From: Branchiostoma lanceolatum
Taxonomy: Eukaryota > Chordata > Leptocardii > Amphioxiformes > Branchiostomatidae
Length of the DNA: 64,000 bases
Assembly (NCBI RefSeq): GCF_035083965.1
Contig: NC_089735.1
Location: 17,601,594 to 17,665,593, forward strand
Direction: 5' to 3'
This document shows positions 22,101 to 33,700 of the stretch, one piece after another. Under the pieces are notes generated by a model. The model was not told the DNA's origin. It searched no databases and saw nothing but the letters and a program-made list of their open reading frames with translations. Within the stretch, counting starts at the first letter, position 1. Each line of letters opens with the position of its first letter. The position numbers and the translations under genes were made by a program.

Positions 22101-23342
22101 ACCACGATCTCAGCGGTGGCGGTGATGATGATACCGGTGCTCTGCTTTGCGCTCCCGCGGAGCTCTACCTCAACACGCGGCACGTTAACGGTATTGACCT
22201 AAAGGGACACAATGAGAACGAATCAGGATGGAACGCCGGCAAAATCGCCCTCTGCTTTAAACTCTAAACGGCTGAATGGATGAAAGATGAGACACTGGTC
22301 AACAGGCAAGCCTAGTCTGGCCACCAATGTCAGTCAGTATAACGGACTACCTCAACGGACTAACTAGAGAGCTTTTTGTGTAGCACTTCTAGCTCTGCGA
22401 GACTAATTAGTGTAATTAGCCTTTTTATTAGATGTACATACTTGATTGTCATTAACATTTGCTTTTGTTTTTGCTTTGTTTTTGCTTTATGACTTTTTGT
22501 TAAATGTTAAGTGGTACTGTTGATATAAGTTGTTCAGCACCATTTTACCCATGTCATTGTATTGTATTATTTACTCAATAAAAAAATACAGTCCAGCAAA
22601 TCAAGCCAGTAACAATTCAAACCAGTAAGCCAAGTAGCCAGTCCTACAGAAAAGCAGGCCAATCATAGACCAACAACCCACCTCTCCGAATTTGATGTCA
22701 AACGTTTGTTTGAACCCTGCAGCAGGGACTTCCACATCGACAGTAGTGGCGGTCTGAGTAGTTCCCGCCACCAGAAGCCTGGGGTCGACCAGGTCACGCT
22801 GCATGTTCTCCGTGAACGTCAGGATGAACTCTGTGCCCTTGTTGTCGCGGGCACCTGACAGTGTATACAAATTACAAAGAGCAAAAGTGTTTCGTGATGA
22901 CAAATGAATTTTTCCATGTGACTAGCTTGTTGCTGACCTGATGCAATATAATAACAAACAAACGATAACCCTGTCGAAGCATAACATTCTATACTATATA
23001 TATACCCTATAGTGTGTACAAACTAGAGCCCTTTCTATGCCCCAAACAACGGAAAACAACCAACCCACCCCAACAATGTGAATAGACCGATTACGAAAGG
23101 TGTAGCCAAAAACAGGTCCCTAAGGATTGCGTTCACGGAATGTTTAGAACTCTTTTCGACTCGATCGCAGTACTATACTGACGATTCTGCACGTTAAGTG
23201 TTGCAAAGCATTTAATATCCCGTAACCCAATCGGAAGCAATATCAATATGCGTTGACCAACACACGAGCACAGATATCATAACAGCTCACCTTGGCCTGC
23301 TACAACCAGCATCAGAACAGCAAACGCAGAAATAGCCTTCAT
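19155..23342 (-). CDS. Membrane-anchored IgGFc-binding-domain protein, paralog C (9 exons, complete)
   Basis: Coding exons: 23291-23342, 22682-22854, 21826-22198, 21476-21684, 21136-21257, 20768-20918, 20107-20467, 19684-19833 and 19155-19273, for 569 residues. Signal peptide 1-17, nearly identical to that of B; IgGFc-binding-type ectodomain (blocks SKITSDKNVAVLSGN, MIPPVDTWGKEFVTVPL, TKRSSGDTFRV); calcium loops at 451-456 and 467-472; cysteines 486, 496 and 504 in the CEDDKDDYKNC context; RVRR 519-522; transmembrane helix about 537-558; tail HLQKKRLLAA. It matches B most closely in exons 1, 2, 8 and 9, but matches A in exon 6 and the 5' half of exon 7. Exon 7 ends GCA-C, so the junction codon gives Q instead of E. 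Exon 1 shares its GTGAGT donor with B. Expected type I membrane protein, possibly shed by furin-type cleavage. Confidence 0.88.
20479..20498. repeat. (TCAA)n microsatellite beside exon 7, paralog C
   Basis: Short tetranucleotide run about 12 bp outside the exon 7 acceptor (next to 20467), the positional equivalent of the runs in A and B. Confidence 0.85.
22370..22590 (+). repeat. Possible retroelement 3' tail in paralog C intron 2
   Basis: T-rich sequence with TTTGCTTTTGTTTTTGCTTT repeats, ending TTACTCAATAAAAAAATAC. It looks like the polyadenylated 3' end of an inserted retroelement. There is no counterpart at this position in introns 2 of A or B. No ORF. Confidence 0.4.
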
Positions 23343-23936
23343 CTTGCGCCTCTGGAATTCAAGAGATCTGACGTTGGAATTATCAGTCGTAATTGAATTT
23401 CTAACTGTCAAAGTATTCAAAGCGTCTAATGGTCCAAATCATATCGAGGTAAATATAGTTTAATCCGCCACGATAGAAACATTAATCGTGATATGTAAAT
23501 CAATATTAGTGTTGTCTTGTAAACAATTCTGTTCAATTCTGTTCGTATGTTGACTAGGTCTGTATGATATGGTTGTCTGGGGTCCTATGGCATGCCTAGA
23601 CCGGACTGCTACATGTCTTAGTTGTTGGGACATGAGCTCCGTCAGCGTCCACATACACATACAATAGGGTTTACAGGATTCACAGCATATAACTGTTTAA
23701 AACCACAAGATAAAAATGCGGTACAGATACGCCCAATGCATTTGCTACTCTGGGACTGTAGGTACTAAGAACAAGTGAACCAAAGTTACCCCAACAAAAG
23801 CTTGTGTTAATGTGTTTGATCTGACCGGCTGCTACACCTCGCAAGTTTGTCACAGAAATCTAACTAAAATGCTTTCAATAATGTGAAGAGGAAGTGTGGG
23901 TAACGTTTCACACTGTATAGTTGATCAAGTGTACTC

Positions 23937-24080
23937 ACCTAGGATTTGGCCTACCGGCGCCCAATGAAAAATCACAAACTGCGTTGCACCCCGATGTACG
24001 TGTGAGCAAAGTTGGTAGTCAACGTTAAATGATTAGCCCCTCCCCTTTGTTTGCATTTGTGATAGACATTGACCTGTGTG
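23937..24080 (-). promoter_or_regulatory. Putative 5' untranslated exon and promoter of paralog C
   Basis: The donor GTGAGT (GT at 23937-23938) sits beside a GGGCGCCGGTAGGCCAAATC segment on the gene strand. The motif CCCCTTTGTTTGCAT lies at 24042-24056, 103 bp upstream, followed by TTGTGATAGACATT, which is shared with B. Confidence 0.5.
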
Positions 24081-25240
24081 CCGATGGCACCTTAAAATTC
24101 CGGTGTTCCTTTAATTTGTTGAAGGTTTTTGCAACATTTCTTGGGCCAAGGTGCTTTACATCATACAATTACATTTTTCTTTATCATTGCATTCACCGGA
24201 TACTCTTGTACATATGTATGCCATGTAAAAAGTGTCCAAAAGCGGCTATTACGACGTATACGCATGGGGAACAGAAAAAAAACCTGTTTGTCAATATTTC
24301 ACAATTAGAAAGGAAACATGACGAGCGAGTCGCGTTATTGAAAGTCCGTCATATCATACATTATGTGGTAATTTACATGCAGTAACGATGACCTTTTTTT
24401 ACGTAATTGCGTTTATGTTTGGTACATGTTACAACACTGATTAACACAGCTTTGTCGTTTTTGTCATTTTCTCCTGGAGGCGTTGTAATAGAGGAATCGC
24501 CAATGTAACGCCGTATCTAGCTTGGTGGTATTGAGATACCATGTATTAGGTATTCTTTGGTTATTGGATAAGGTATTCTTTGGTCATTGGACACTCGCTC
24601 TAAGCATCATGCCTGGTATGGCAAATTATCAGATTTCATTTGGAGTACAATGGTGATGATTGAGACGATCCCTTAGAACAATATTGATATACATTTCTGA
24701 TGTTGAAATGTTAGGGTGATGTTTCAAAGTTGAACAACCCTTGGTAAACATCAACATTCCTTCAAAGATGTGGGCAATTTTCATAGTTGCAAGACCGACC
24801 CGTTCCCAAGTCTTTGTCTAACGCCCACTTTTGTTGGGTTTACGGTAATTCGTTGCTGTATACAAGATATAAAATATATTTCTATGGCGATGAAAAGGCA
24901 AATTTTGGACGGTCTCTCCCTCTCGCTGCCTATGTGCACGTGATTGGAACCCAAAGATCGTCCACATACTCTCCTCACCGAGCGCTGTGCAAAGAACGTC
25001 CAGCTCGATCGATCAGAGGTCAAGCAAAGATGACAAACTTTCCTGACCCCCAGAGCGACACTCCCGCGCAGAAAAAGATAAGGCACACATTACCTGACAA
25101 TGTAGGAATCACAAGCCGCCCATATCAGGCTGTACCTTACACCCACACATTTACACTGCGGTCTAAAGTCAGTCTGATGTAATAAGCACCGAGTTTGTCA
25201 CATTATCATAGTGGCTTGAAAAAGTTAAAATTCAAGAGTT
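24081..25240. other. Duplicated 5' flank of paralog C, no gene
   Basis: Homologous in blocks to 16270-16490 and 18641-18950 (for example AAAGCGGCTATTAC at about 24240 and 16448), but without the LINE. Nothing coding was recognised up to the SINE. Confidence 0.55.
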
Positions 25241-25480
25241 GTTTTACGTCGTTTTTGAACAGACAAGGACGACGTGGCACTACATTCACGTTTTTCATAA
25301 CTTATTTCAACAGTGCCACGTACAGAGAACAATATACCCATTTCTACACCTGGGTGGAGTGAGGAAAGTCGTGTAAAGTACCTTTCCCAAGGGCACAACA
25401 TCGGTGGCGTCAGAGGATTCGAACCTGGGACCGCTGGGTTCTGGACCGAAGACCCTGCCGTTACGCCACACGACACCAAA
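25240..25480 (-). mobile_element. tRNA-derived SINE
   Basis: On the minus strand a tRNA-like head starts near 25477, with an A box (TGGCGTAACGG, 25458-25468) and a B box (GGTTCGAATCC, 25415-25425). It is followed by GTTGTGCCCTTGGGAAAGGT, a sequence also present in the plus-strand SINE at 44430. No discrete CCA-type tRNA end or full acceptor stem was seen, so this is a SINE and not a tRNA gene. Confidence 0.65.
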
Positions 25481-25504
25481 ATTCAAGAGTGAAAGTTCTT
25501 CCCG

Positions 25505-25765
25505 ATACAGATGGTGAATATAAAGGGCGGAACCATCTCTGTTTCAATGGACCTTCGGCTAATTTTGTGCAATCACTACAGCCGGGGGTTCAGTCCACTG
25601 GTGTGTACATTTGTTAAACCCATACCCTTTCCCAAATACTTAGTGCTAAGCAGAGAAAGCAGTATCTACCATTCCAAAACCTTCGGGAAACGAACTCACG
25701 ATCTACCGTGTGCAATGCGAACACTCTACCGACTAGGCCATTGCACTAGTCAATGGCTTGAAAAA
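25505..25765 (-). mobile_element. Second tRNA-like SINE family, copy 1
   Basis: The minus strand begins with GCAATGGCCTAGTCGGTAGA (A-box-like), then a GAGTTCGTTTCC B-box-like block. The body includes the complement of ACCATCTCTGTTTC. Related copies lie at about 41170-41400 and 43905-44145 (shared CCATCTCTGCTTCTATAACC, CCACTAGGCCATTGCA). Confidence 0.5.
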
Positions 25766-26389
25766 AGATACGTAATTCTACTATGATAATTATGTTACAC
25801 TCTTTCTTTAAAGGCCAGTAACATAACTTATGGGTAACATTGGAGTAGACTGTAATTGGAAAACTGAAATAAGCACTGGAACTCAATTATGTGAGAAAGA
25901 AAGAAACCTTTAAAAAACTAATGGAAAGATGGTATATTCCATAAATCACCATTTTTCACCATCAACATTATCATCGCTGCTATACGTAATAAGCCTTCCT
26001 TGAAGTTCGGCACTTTTCAAATAAGTCATACAAAATTTGGAAGCCTAAGCCTAAAACTTGTAAACCCTTCTGCATGTAGCGATTTATCATCAACTTTTGT
26101 TTTTAATTTATCATCAGCTTACCATCGATAAAAAAATCATATCTTTTCAATACATTTTACGATAAATACATGCTTCATGGAAAGGACAACTTTGACTTTT
26201 GCAAAACGTCTCAAGACAAAACCTCATATCTCTATGAACTATACTATTTATGCAAATGACTTACACATTTACATAATATATGCTTAATCATTAACACCTT
26301 TATCTTACTTACACATGTTGCAATATTGACAGTGCTATAATTTTCCAATTTGATGAATTTCGGTGTTTTCGCATTAATTATACAAATCC

Positions 26390-26907
26390 GGAATTTATTT
26401 GCATAATTGGTATCTGTTGATGCTCCACTTTCCGTTAACTACATGTTACATGTATTTGAGTCTTATAACGGAAAACACTGCAAATATAGATTTTCCTCAT
26501 TAGCTATGCAAATTAAGTCCCAATTAGCCTAATTTGCACTTCATTGTGTCTATCTCTGTCTAAGCTACCTGCATACTAGATATCATGGAAATCCGTTATT
26601 CCTTTGTTCAGTTATTCTCCTTAGAAGATTTTCACAATAACGTCCCTGCAGTTCCAGAGCAAGCTGCTAGGGGGCCCAAACCTACACAACTTCTTTATTA
26701 CATCACAAGCTATCTGCCACCAAAAAATCAAGACCATAGCACGTCAAGGTCAAAAGATACAAAAATGAAGTTCTGCTGCAGTACCAAGGTCACATACCAG
26801 GGGGCCCAAAATCGACCTTGACCTTCGGCCTTACAACACCCGTCCATATACCAAATATCATTGTAATCCATCCAGAGGTTCTTGAGTTATGCTGACTACA
26901 ATAGTCC

Positions 26908-26960
<53 letters not shown>
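26390..26960 (+). repeat. Interspersed repeat copy ending in a (CA)n microsatellite
   Basis: The body resembles 300-1200 (GGGGGCCCAAACCTACACAA, ATCCATCCAGAGGTTCTTGA, AGTTATGCTGACTAC). It is followed by an uninterrupted CA run from about 26911 to 26958. A similar ACACAC-rich end follows the copy at 10330, so the microsatellite probably grew from the element's tail. Confidence 0.65.
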
Positions 26961-26962
<2 letters not shown>

Positions 26963-27754
26963 ACAACAACCAAAAACAATATCTGCATATTTCATGGAGA
27001 TAACCAGAAACTGGACGTTAAGAGTTGCATTTTAATAATTTAACGGGCATACATACACAACATATACAAATTATAGCATGATGCCAAATTTTGCTTCTAG
27101 CTTTACATTACAAAGCTGACAAAAAATCTGAAAATAAAGATTCGGAATAAACGTCACGGAAATAATGGGAAGGCATAAAAATATATAATTTTGTACCTTG
27201 ATTACATTTCTAAAATATACAAATGAGAACACATCACAAGAAAAGGAACATTAGTCCAGAAAATAAAGTAGAGTGTCTGACATAGAATTTCTTAATTGAA
27301 AAGAAATCTCTGGCAATCTGGATTAACATAAATTATGATTAATCTCAGCAGCAACAAGCAAAAGTAAGATCATAGTACACTATCCCCTCATAGGGGCTAG
27401 TGTACTATGGACACATATAGCATTTCTGTTATATTCTATTATAATGTATATCATTATCTACTCAATATTTCTCTCCACATAACTTTTAATAGAAACCAGG
27501 CATGTAGATTATAAAGGATCTAGTATGACCTATGTTTCCAAAGAATTCTTCCCAGTATCAAAAATACATCCCTGACATCTTTTTTTCCAGATTTTTCTAG
27601 ATTAGACCATTCAGAGTTTACATGTTTATAACATTATAATGTTTATAAGATGTAAGACGACTATTAGGACCTGTCATACAGGATATGTGTCAATCTTGAA
27701 TAAAATCACAGTTTAAGTTAAGAGCCAAACATTTTTACGCTGCTCACAGTAAAA
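26961..27754. other. AT-rich intergenic, no gene
   Basis: AT-rich sequence downstream of the CUB/CCP gene and upstream (on the plus strand) of nothing recognisable. The 3' UTR of the CUB/CCP gene should extend into it, but I did not find a convincing AATAAA on the minus strand near the stop. Confidence 0.45.
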
Positions 27755-30700
27755 TCACCCCAGCGTAGACAAACTTGTGCCTGTGAAAAAAAAAGAAGAA
27801 TCAGAAACTGATGTTGAGGACGTAGAGAACAATTGGAATACTATTCGATAATATGATCTGTACAAAAACAACCTGTTCTTAGATAAAATGATGATTTAAA
27901 TAAGGTACATGACTTTGTGTTTCATCGCATAATTTTGTATTGTCTACAAAAAACAATCCTTGGACGATATGTGTTCTTCAATTCCTAACTACCCAATTTG
28001 TATTGAACAACTCACCTCCTATTGGTCCATCCTTCATATTACCATACCTGAAAAAATTTAAAAAAACTCAGTTTACAAATCACACATGGAAGTGAATATA
28101 GATTGATAAACACAAATCTTTTCAAGTTTGCATGAATCACCAAGGTATACCTACAGGGGAGTTTTAAACCGCCAATGTATTCGAAGAAAGTAGACGACCA
28201 GTCCGGCAATGAGAGCAATGCCAAGTGCCGCACCAACAAGTCCCCCTGTACACAAGAAAAGAATCAGAAACTGGTCAAGTGGTGCATGTCTTAAACAAAA
28301 GTATTATTAAGCAACTGATGGAGTAGCCGAGGAAGAGGCGGGTCATTAACATTATTACCATATAGCCTATCCAAACTGACCCATATAAGAGTAGACAATT
28401 CCTGTATGACGCATAGATCCCTTATACTATTAAGAATGCATTTCAGAATTTACATTTGTCCTTTTTGAACAGAAGATGATAGATTTCATTTTGAAAACCA
28501 ACATTTCCACAGATAATATTTAATAACATTGCAATATTGGCATGTCAAATCTTTTTCAAATCTATCATCATCATTCCTCCCTGCTGGGTGTCCTTCTGAC
28601 AATGTGATAATAGATGTTAAAATCTAAGACAACTTAATAGATTATATACAAATGTAGCATTACGATATGGCAGTTGTACATCATATGCATATGATGATGA
28701 ATTCTATTATGATTTTGTCTACTTGTATGGAATCAATAATATCTTCTTGTTAGTAAACAAAAACGTCAGAATGATAAGTATTCAAAGGACACCAGTCTTA
28801 CCAATAACAGCTCCCACATTGACATTTGACCTTTGCTCTGTTCCATGTTGGTCCTGATTGGTGGAATCTGCAAACATTCACAAAGAATATCACATGACTT
28901 TGTCAAACAAAATGTACTTTTTTTGTCCACATATATGTGTGCTCTAAACACTGTGTGCTCTATAGCACACCAGATTAAGAGTACATGCACATACTACTGT
29001 CAATGCATTTAAGGTTGCAGGGATTAAATTTTGCAGAAGGGGGAAAATGGAGAAGTTGTGGTGGTTTTAAGTTTGTGGTTGAAACAATGGTGTGGACAGG
29101 CAAAAGACAGAACATTAGCGTGTTCCCAATGGAAGTTCATGGTGAAGAGGTCACCGTGAAAACCAAAACCAAAATTCAAACCGCTGCGAAAATTTCAACA
29201 TTTTATAGTATCCTTGACTCCAAATTTGATGATGATGAGAATTAATGTTGCTTTCCCTAATATGATAGAAGCATTTTACTGAAACTTATCATTCACATAC
29301 ACCACAACAGGTAGACTGATAATAAAAGCAGCATGCTTAAAAGGCATTCTCACAGGTTGGAGTAAGGGTTATCATTGGAAGCAGATGGTATAATTCTATA
29401 TCCCTCATACCTTTATATGCTGAGGTGGTCATTTTTGGAACAGTAGGGACTTTATCAGTCTTCTTTGATGTATATGCAGGACCAGGAGTCTGGGAGGGTG
29501 AAGACTGTGCCATTGTTGCTGGTGAGGACGTTGTCACCAAAGGAGACGTTTTTTCAGTGGTGGATTTTGTGGTGGGCACTGCTGTGGTAGTTGTTGTTGT
29601 TGTTGGAGGAAGCGGTGTAGTAGTTGTCTTGGTTGTAGTTGGGGTTGTCACTGTGATCATTTAAGGATTATGTTATAACCAGTTTTATGTCATACCTGGG
29701 CCGCAACAATGTTCAATACGGGTGTTCCGCATCGTGTGATCATTTACAGCATCACACGGGGTCTTTTATCCCACGGGGTTCCATAGAATACTTATAATGC
29801 ATTTCGAGTGCGCCGGTTGTGCCACTGTCGAAAATTCTAATACCAGATTTGGAGATTGGAATCGATGTTGTTACAATTTTTTTGTTTAAGGACACAAAAC
29901 TCTCTCAACTTCTGGCGCATTTTGCATTGAAATGTGTGTTTTTTCAGGTGGGTATGACATAAATAGAATACAACACATTGTTTTCCGCATCCCCCTCGGT
30001 CCCGGCCCTCCCACGGGTTTGCATCGCCCTCTGGCCTTGGGCCGATATGACCCGCCATCGGGCCGGTACCTCGGGCGATACGGAATACACCATGTTGTAT
30101 TCTATAATTATGTTTACTGCTAGTTCCATCAAAACAATCTGTTATTTGCACAGTGTTATGATTCTAGTGACAAACCAATGCAGTGCATAATCTCAACTAT
30201 GACAAGATATAAACTGAGTACTGTACCTGCATGACAAGACGTGGTGGCTCCAGTCAGTGACTCCACTTCTAATGCTCACTGTCTACAGAAAATCTAGTAC
30301 TATTTTGAACTTCTGCGTCCTCTACTTGATATTCTTGAGCACAGTCTAATATCTATATAATATACCACTTGTGGAGGGTGGAGCTAAAGTCAGCTCGACA
30401 GGGGCGCGGTCTTGCTTAATTAAACGATAGTGAGGTTACGTGCTATCACCAGGAGACCTCACACATTCTACGTTATAATGCGCCCATTAAACCAAGAACA
30501 TAGACAGTGAAGATGAGAGAAGGCAAAGAAGAAAATGAAATGAAAAGCACTACCGTAACAGTCAGTGTCAACAGGTCTCAACATAACAGACTGAAGAAAC
30601 ATGGTTGGTGACTGGGTGTGGCTGCTCCAGATAAGAGAGCCTTAACTATGCAAAATTGGACCAGAATGTTTTAATGTGGCTACAATTGTAGGTGGTGACA

Positions 30701-33700
30701 GTACCAGGTGGCTGTCCAGTTAGGTTTGACTGTATATAGTTTTGTTTCCATAGCACAAGTGGAGGTCCCATGTTTGAGGAGAGCCACACCTTGAGCATAT
30801 AAAAGAACTCACCACACGTATCGAAAATAAATCTGTGTCACTCTGCAGCTTGTACTGTTCAGTACAAACCTGGTATGTTATGCCATAAGGCGGTTTACCT
30901 GGTTTGCAGTACAAACAAACTAGTTTTATCATTAGAATGAAAATCTGTACCTTCCATGCATGTCGGCACATTCCCTTCCCATCCGTCAGAACCACACCTA
31001 ATCTGTGAGCTCCCAGACAGGATGTACCCATCATTGCATGCGAAACGTGCCATGTAGTTATACCGCCACTCTGCTTGTGGGTCCACAATGAAGCCGTTAG
31101 CTGGCGGGGTGGGCTCTGGGCAGGTGGAAGCTGTAGAAGTGCAAGTGTCAAGATTCAGCAGGCTACGAATACTTTCAGAGAATGTCCACAGATATTTCTA
31201 CATTGAACATACATACCTGCATTGTACATGTAAGTTCTTACATGAGAACTTTAAGAAATTGATTTTTTTCAGAATTAAGAACAAGATGATGTACAAGAAA
31301 AGCAGAAATGCCATGCAACCTATTAAATGCTCAGATGTCTTAACTTAAACAAGGTAGATAATCAAAATACTATGATACTACGGGCACATGTTAGATTTAC
31401 AAAACAATTAGAATGATGTGAATTTATCTACAACTTACGTATACAAGTTCGATCGTTTCCAGACCATGTTCCGTCTGCTTGGCACACACCGTAGATGGAG
31501 CCATTGACGGCCAAACCTTGGCCAGTACAGTAGTAAAACACGGTGGCACCATAGACAAAACCCCTCATGCTATCTAGGGTGCCGTTGACTCTGTTATAAT
31601 AGACTCTGTAGTCACTGTTGCGAGGGTATCCGCACGCTTTAACTTTTGAGAGAAAAAGAGAAGACACTTTTAAATTAGAAACAGCTTAAGAAGTAATTAC
31701 AGCCAATCACAAATTTACGATACATTCCTTTTTCTTTACAAACAATTTGTAAATATCATGAAATGAAAGGGCAAAGTTCAAGACAATAAGTATATTATTG
31801 ATAAGTCAAATTGTTCAGATATGATATACATAATATCAATATAGACCTTTCAAGTAGGTTTTCCCCATACAATATCGAGTATCCTTTAATTAGAGGACAT
31901 CATCCATAGAATTAGGCTCAAGTGGCCCTTAAGAATCTGATAAAAGATAGGAAAAGTACTCTTGTTCAAAGGATTTAAATCATCTGCAAATATGTTTGAT
32001 ACAAGAGAATCTTACTTCTGCACGTAGGTACGTTGTTGGTCCAAGTGCCGTTGGCACGACATGTCCTGGAGTCCTCACCCAGTAATTCGTAGCCGATGTC
32101 ACAGTAATATGTGGCATTGTTGTTGTAGGTTAACTCTGGTGCGGTAAAGTTTCCATTCTCGGGTACTCCTGGACTCCCACAGTCTACAGCTGCTCAGAAC
32201 ATACATGTGTGTATCAGGAATGTTATCATACATATGAATGAAGGTGCAGTTTTAAACATAGAACAGCCCAATGGTCAATATGTTGTAACACAGTAACCAT
32301 TATTTTAGATTATATTTCATGTTGTGTGATGCACTGTGCAGTAGCTCAGCTTGTTCTGTTCTTCCAATGCCCTATCCTTGAATATTATGCAAACCAATGG
32401 TAGTCAATAAGATTTTTAAAGATTAACAGTGGACTGGCCCCCTGTTGTAGTGTTTGAACAACTGTGTGACCAAAGGGCTATGGAGACAATGGTGGGGCCC
32501 ACCCAATCTATATATGCCCTGGTTTTAATCAACTTTAGATAACATTCGATACAGGCCATCCAGACAAGTGCATATGTTACGGCATTGCACGGTCTTTGAA
32601 GTTGTATTGCATGGGCTTCCATCAAATGATTTGAACACACATACAATGAATACCAGATACTGGATTTGGGAATTGATGTTGTTACAAGCTCGTGTTTAAA
32701 TACACCAGCTTTTCTCAACTCCTGGTGCATGTTGCATCAAAATGTATGCTTTTTGGGAGGGTATACATAAATAAAATACATGTGTATTCCACATCACCCT
32801 TGGTCCCAGCCCTCCCGCCAGTACCTCAGGTGATACAGAATACACATAATGTATTCTATATAATATTAGCTTCACAGCTTCATGCAATGCAAACATATAG
32901 ACTAACACTCCATAGTTCTACTTACGTTGACACACAGTTGGTTCGCCGTCCCAACTTCCTTCCTCGTTAGAGACATTACAAACTCGTGCTTCGGAGCCAT
33001 TCGCAAGAAAGTAGCCCACATCACAGGCAGTCACGGCAAAGAAACCAGTGCCCGGGACATCCATAGGGATGATCTGGCCATGCACAGGAGCCGGGGGGAT
33101 CTCCAGGCAAGGACTCGCTGTAAATATTATCATATGATTATGGGATATGAAATCAATTAAAGTTAATTTGTATTCTTCTATCCTATCTATTATGAACTAC
33201 AATTTCCAACGCAAAGAATTGCAATAATATATTGTGAACAGAAAAGTTTAGTTCTCATGATGTAATTTACAAGGGCATGCCCCTTTGACATTGTGCCTTT
33301 GGGAAATGTAACGTTGGGTAACCTAAATTCGGGATTTTTCCGATAATGGTTGACTGAAATCAATCTAGCAGAACAATAAACCATCCTTTTTTTCTATTAT
33401 TCTGTCAGTATCATGTACTATCTTTGCACTAATCATATATATGGTAGATTTTGTCTCCAGTCGTGCTGACACCATAATATTTCAACTTGAAACTACCGTG
33501 CGCCGCACGCACAATTACGGTGCTGTCGGACAGGGGGGCACATTAATTCGGGAGAGAAGATTCGTCTTGAATATCTTACCGCTAATCACATTTTATACAG
33601 CAGCTATTCGTTCTATCCTTGGCTTGAGGAGAGTGCTATGGATATAGACGTGTCCAAGTAAAAAAAATACACGAAAAAACGGCCGTACCGCACACATCAG

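Noticed and set aside
25385..25480. tRNA gene
   Set aside because: A and B boxes are present, but the cloverleaf is decayed and a SINE body follows; called a SINE.
28985..29245. Plus-strand 86-residue ORF in CUB/CCP intron 18
   Set aside because: No recognisable motif, no neighbours to splice to, and it is antisense within an intron.
29337..29660. 107-residue Thr-rich ORF as a stand-alone gene
   Set aside because: It is the mucin-like stalk exon (29411-29650) of the CUB/CCP gene plus read-through into its introns.
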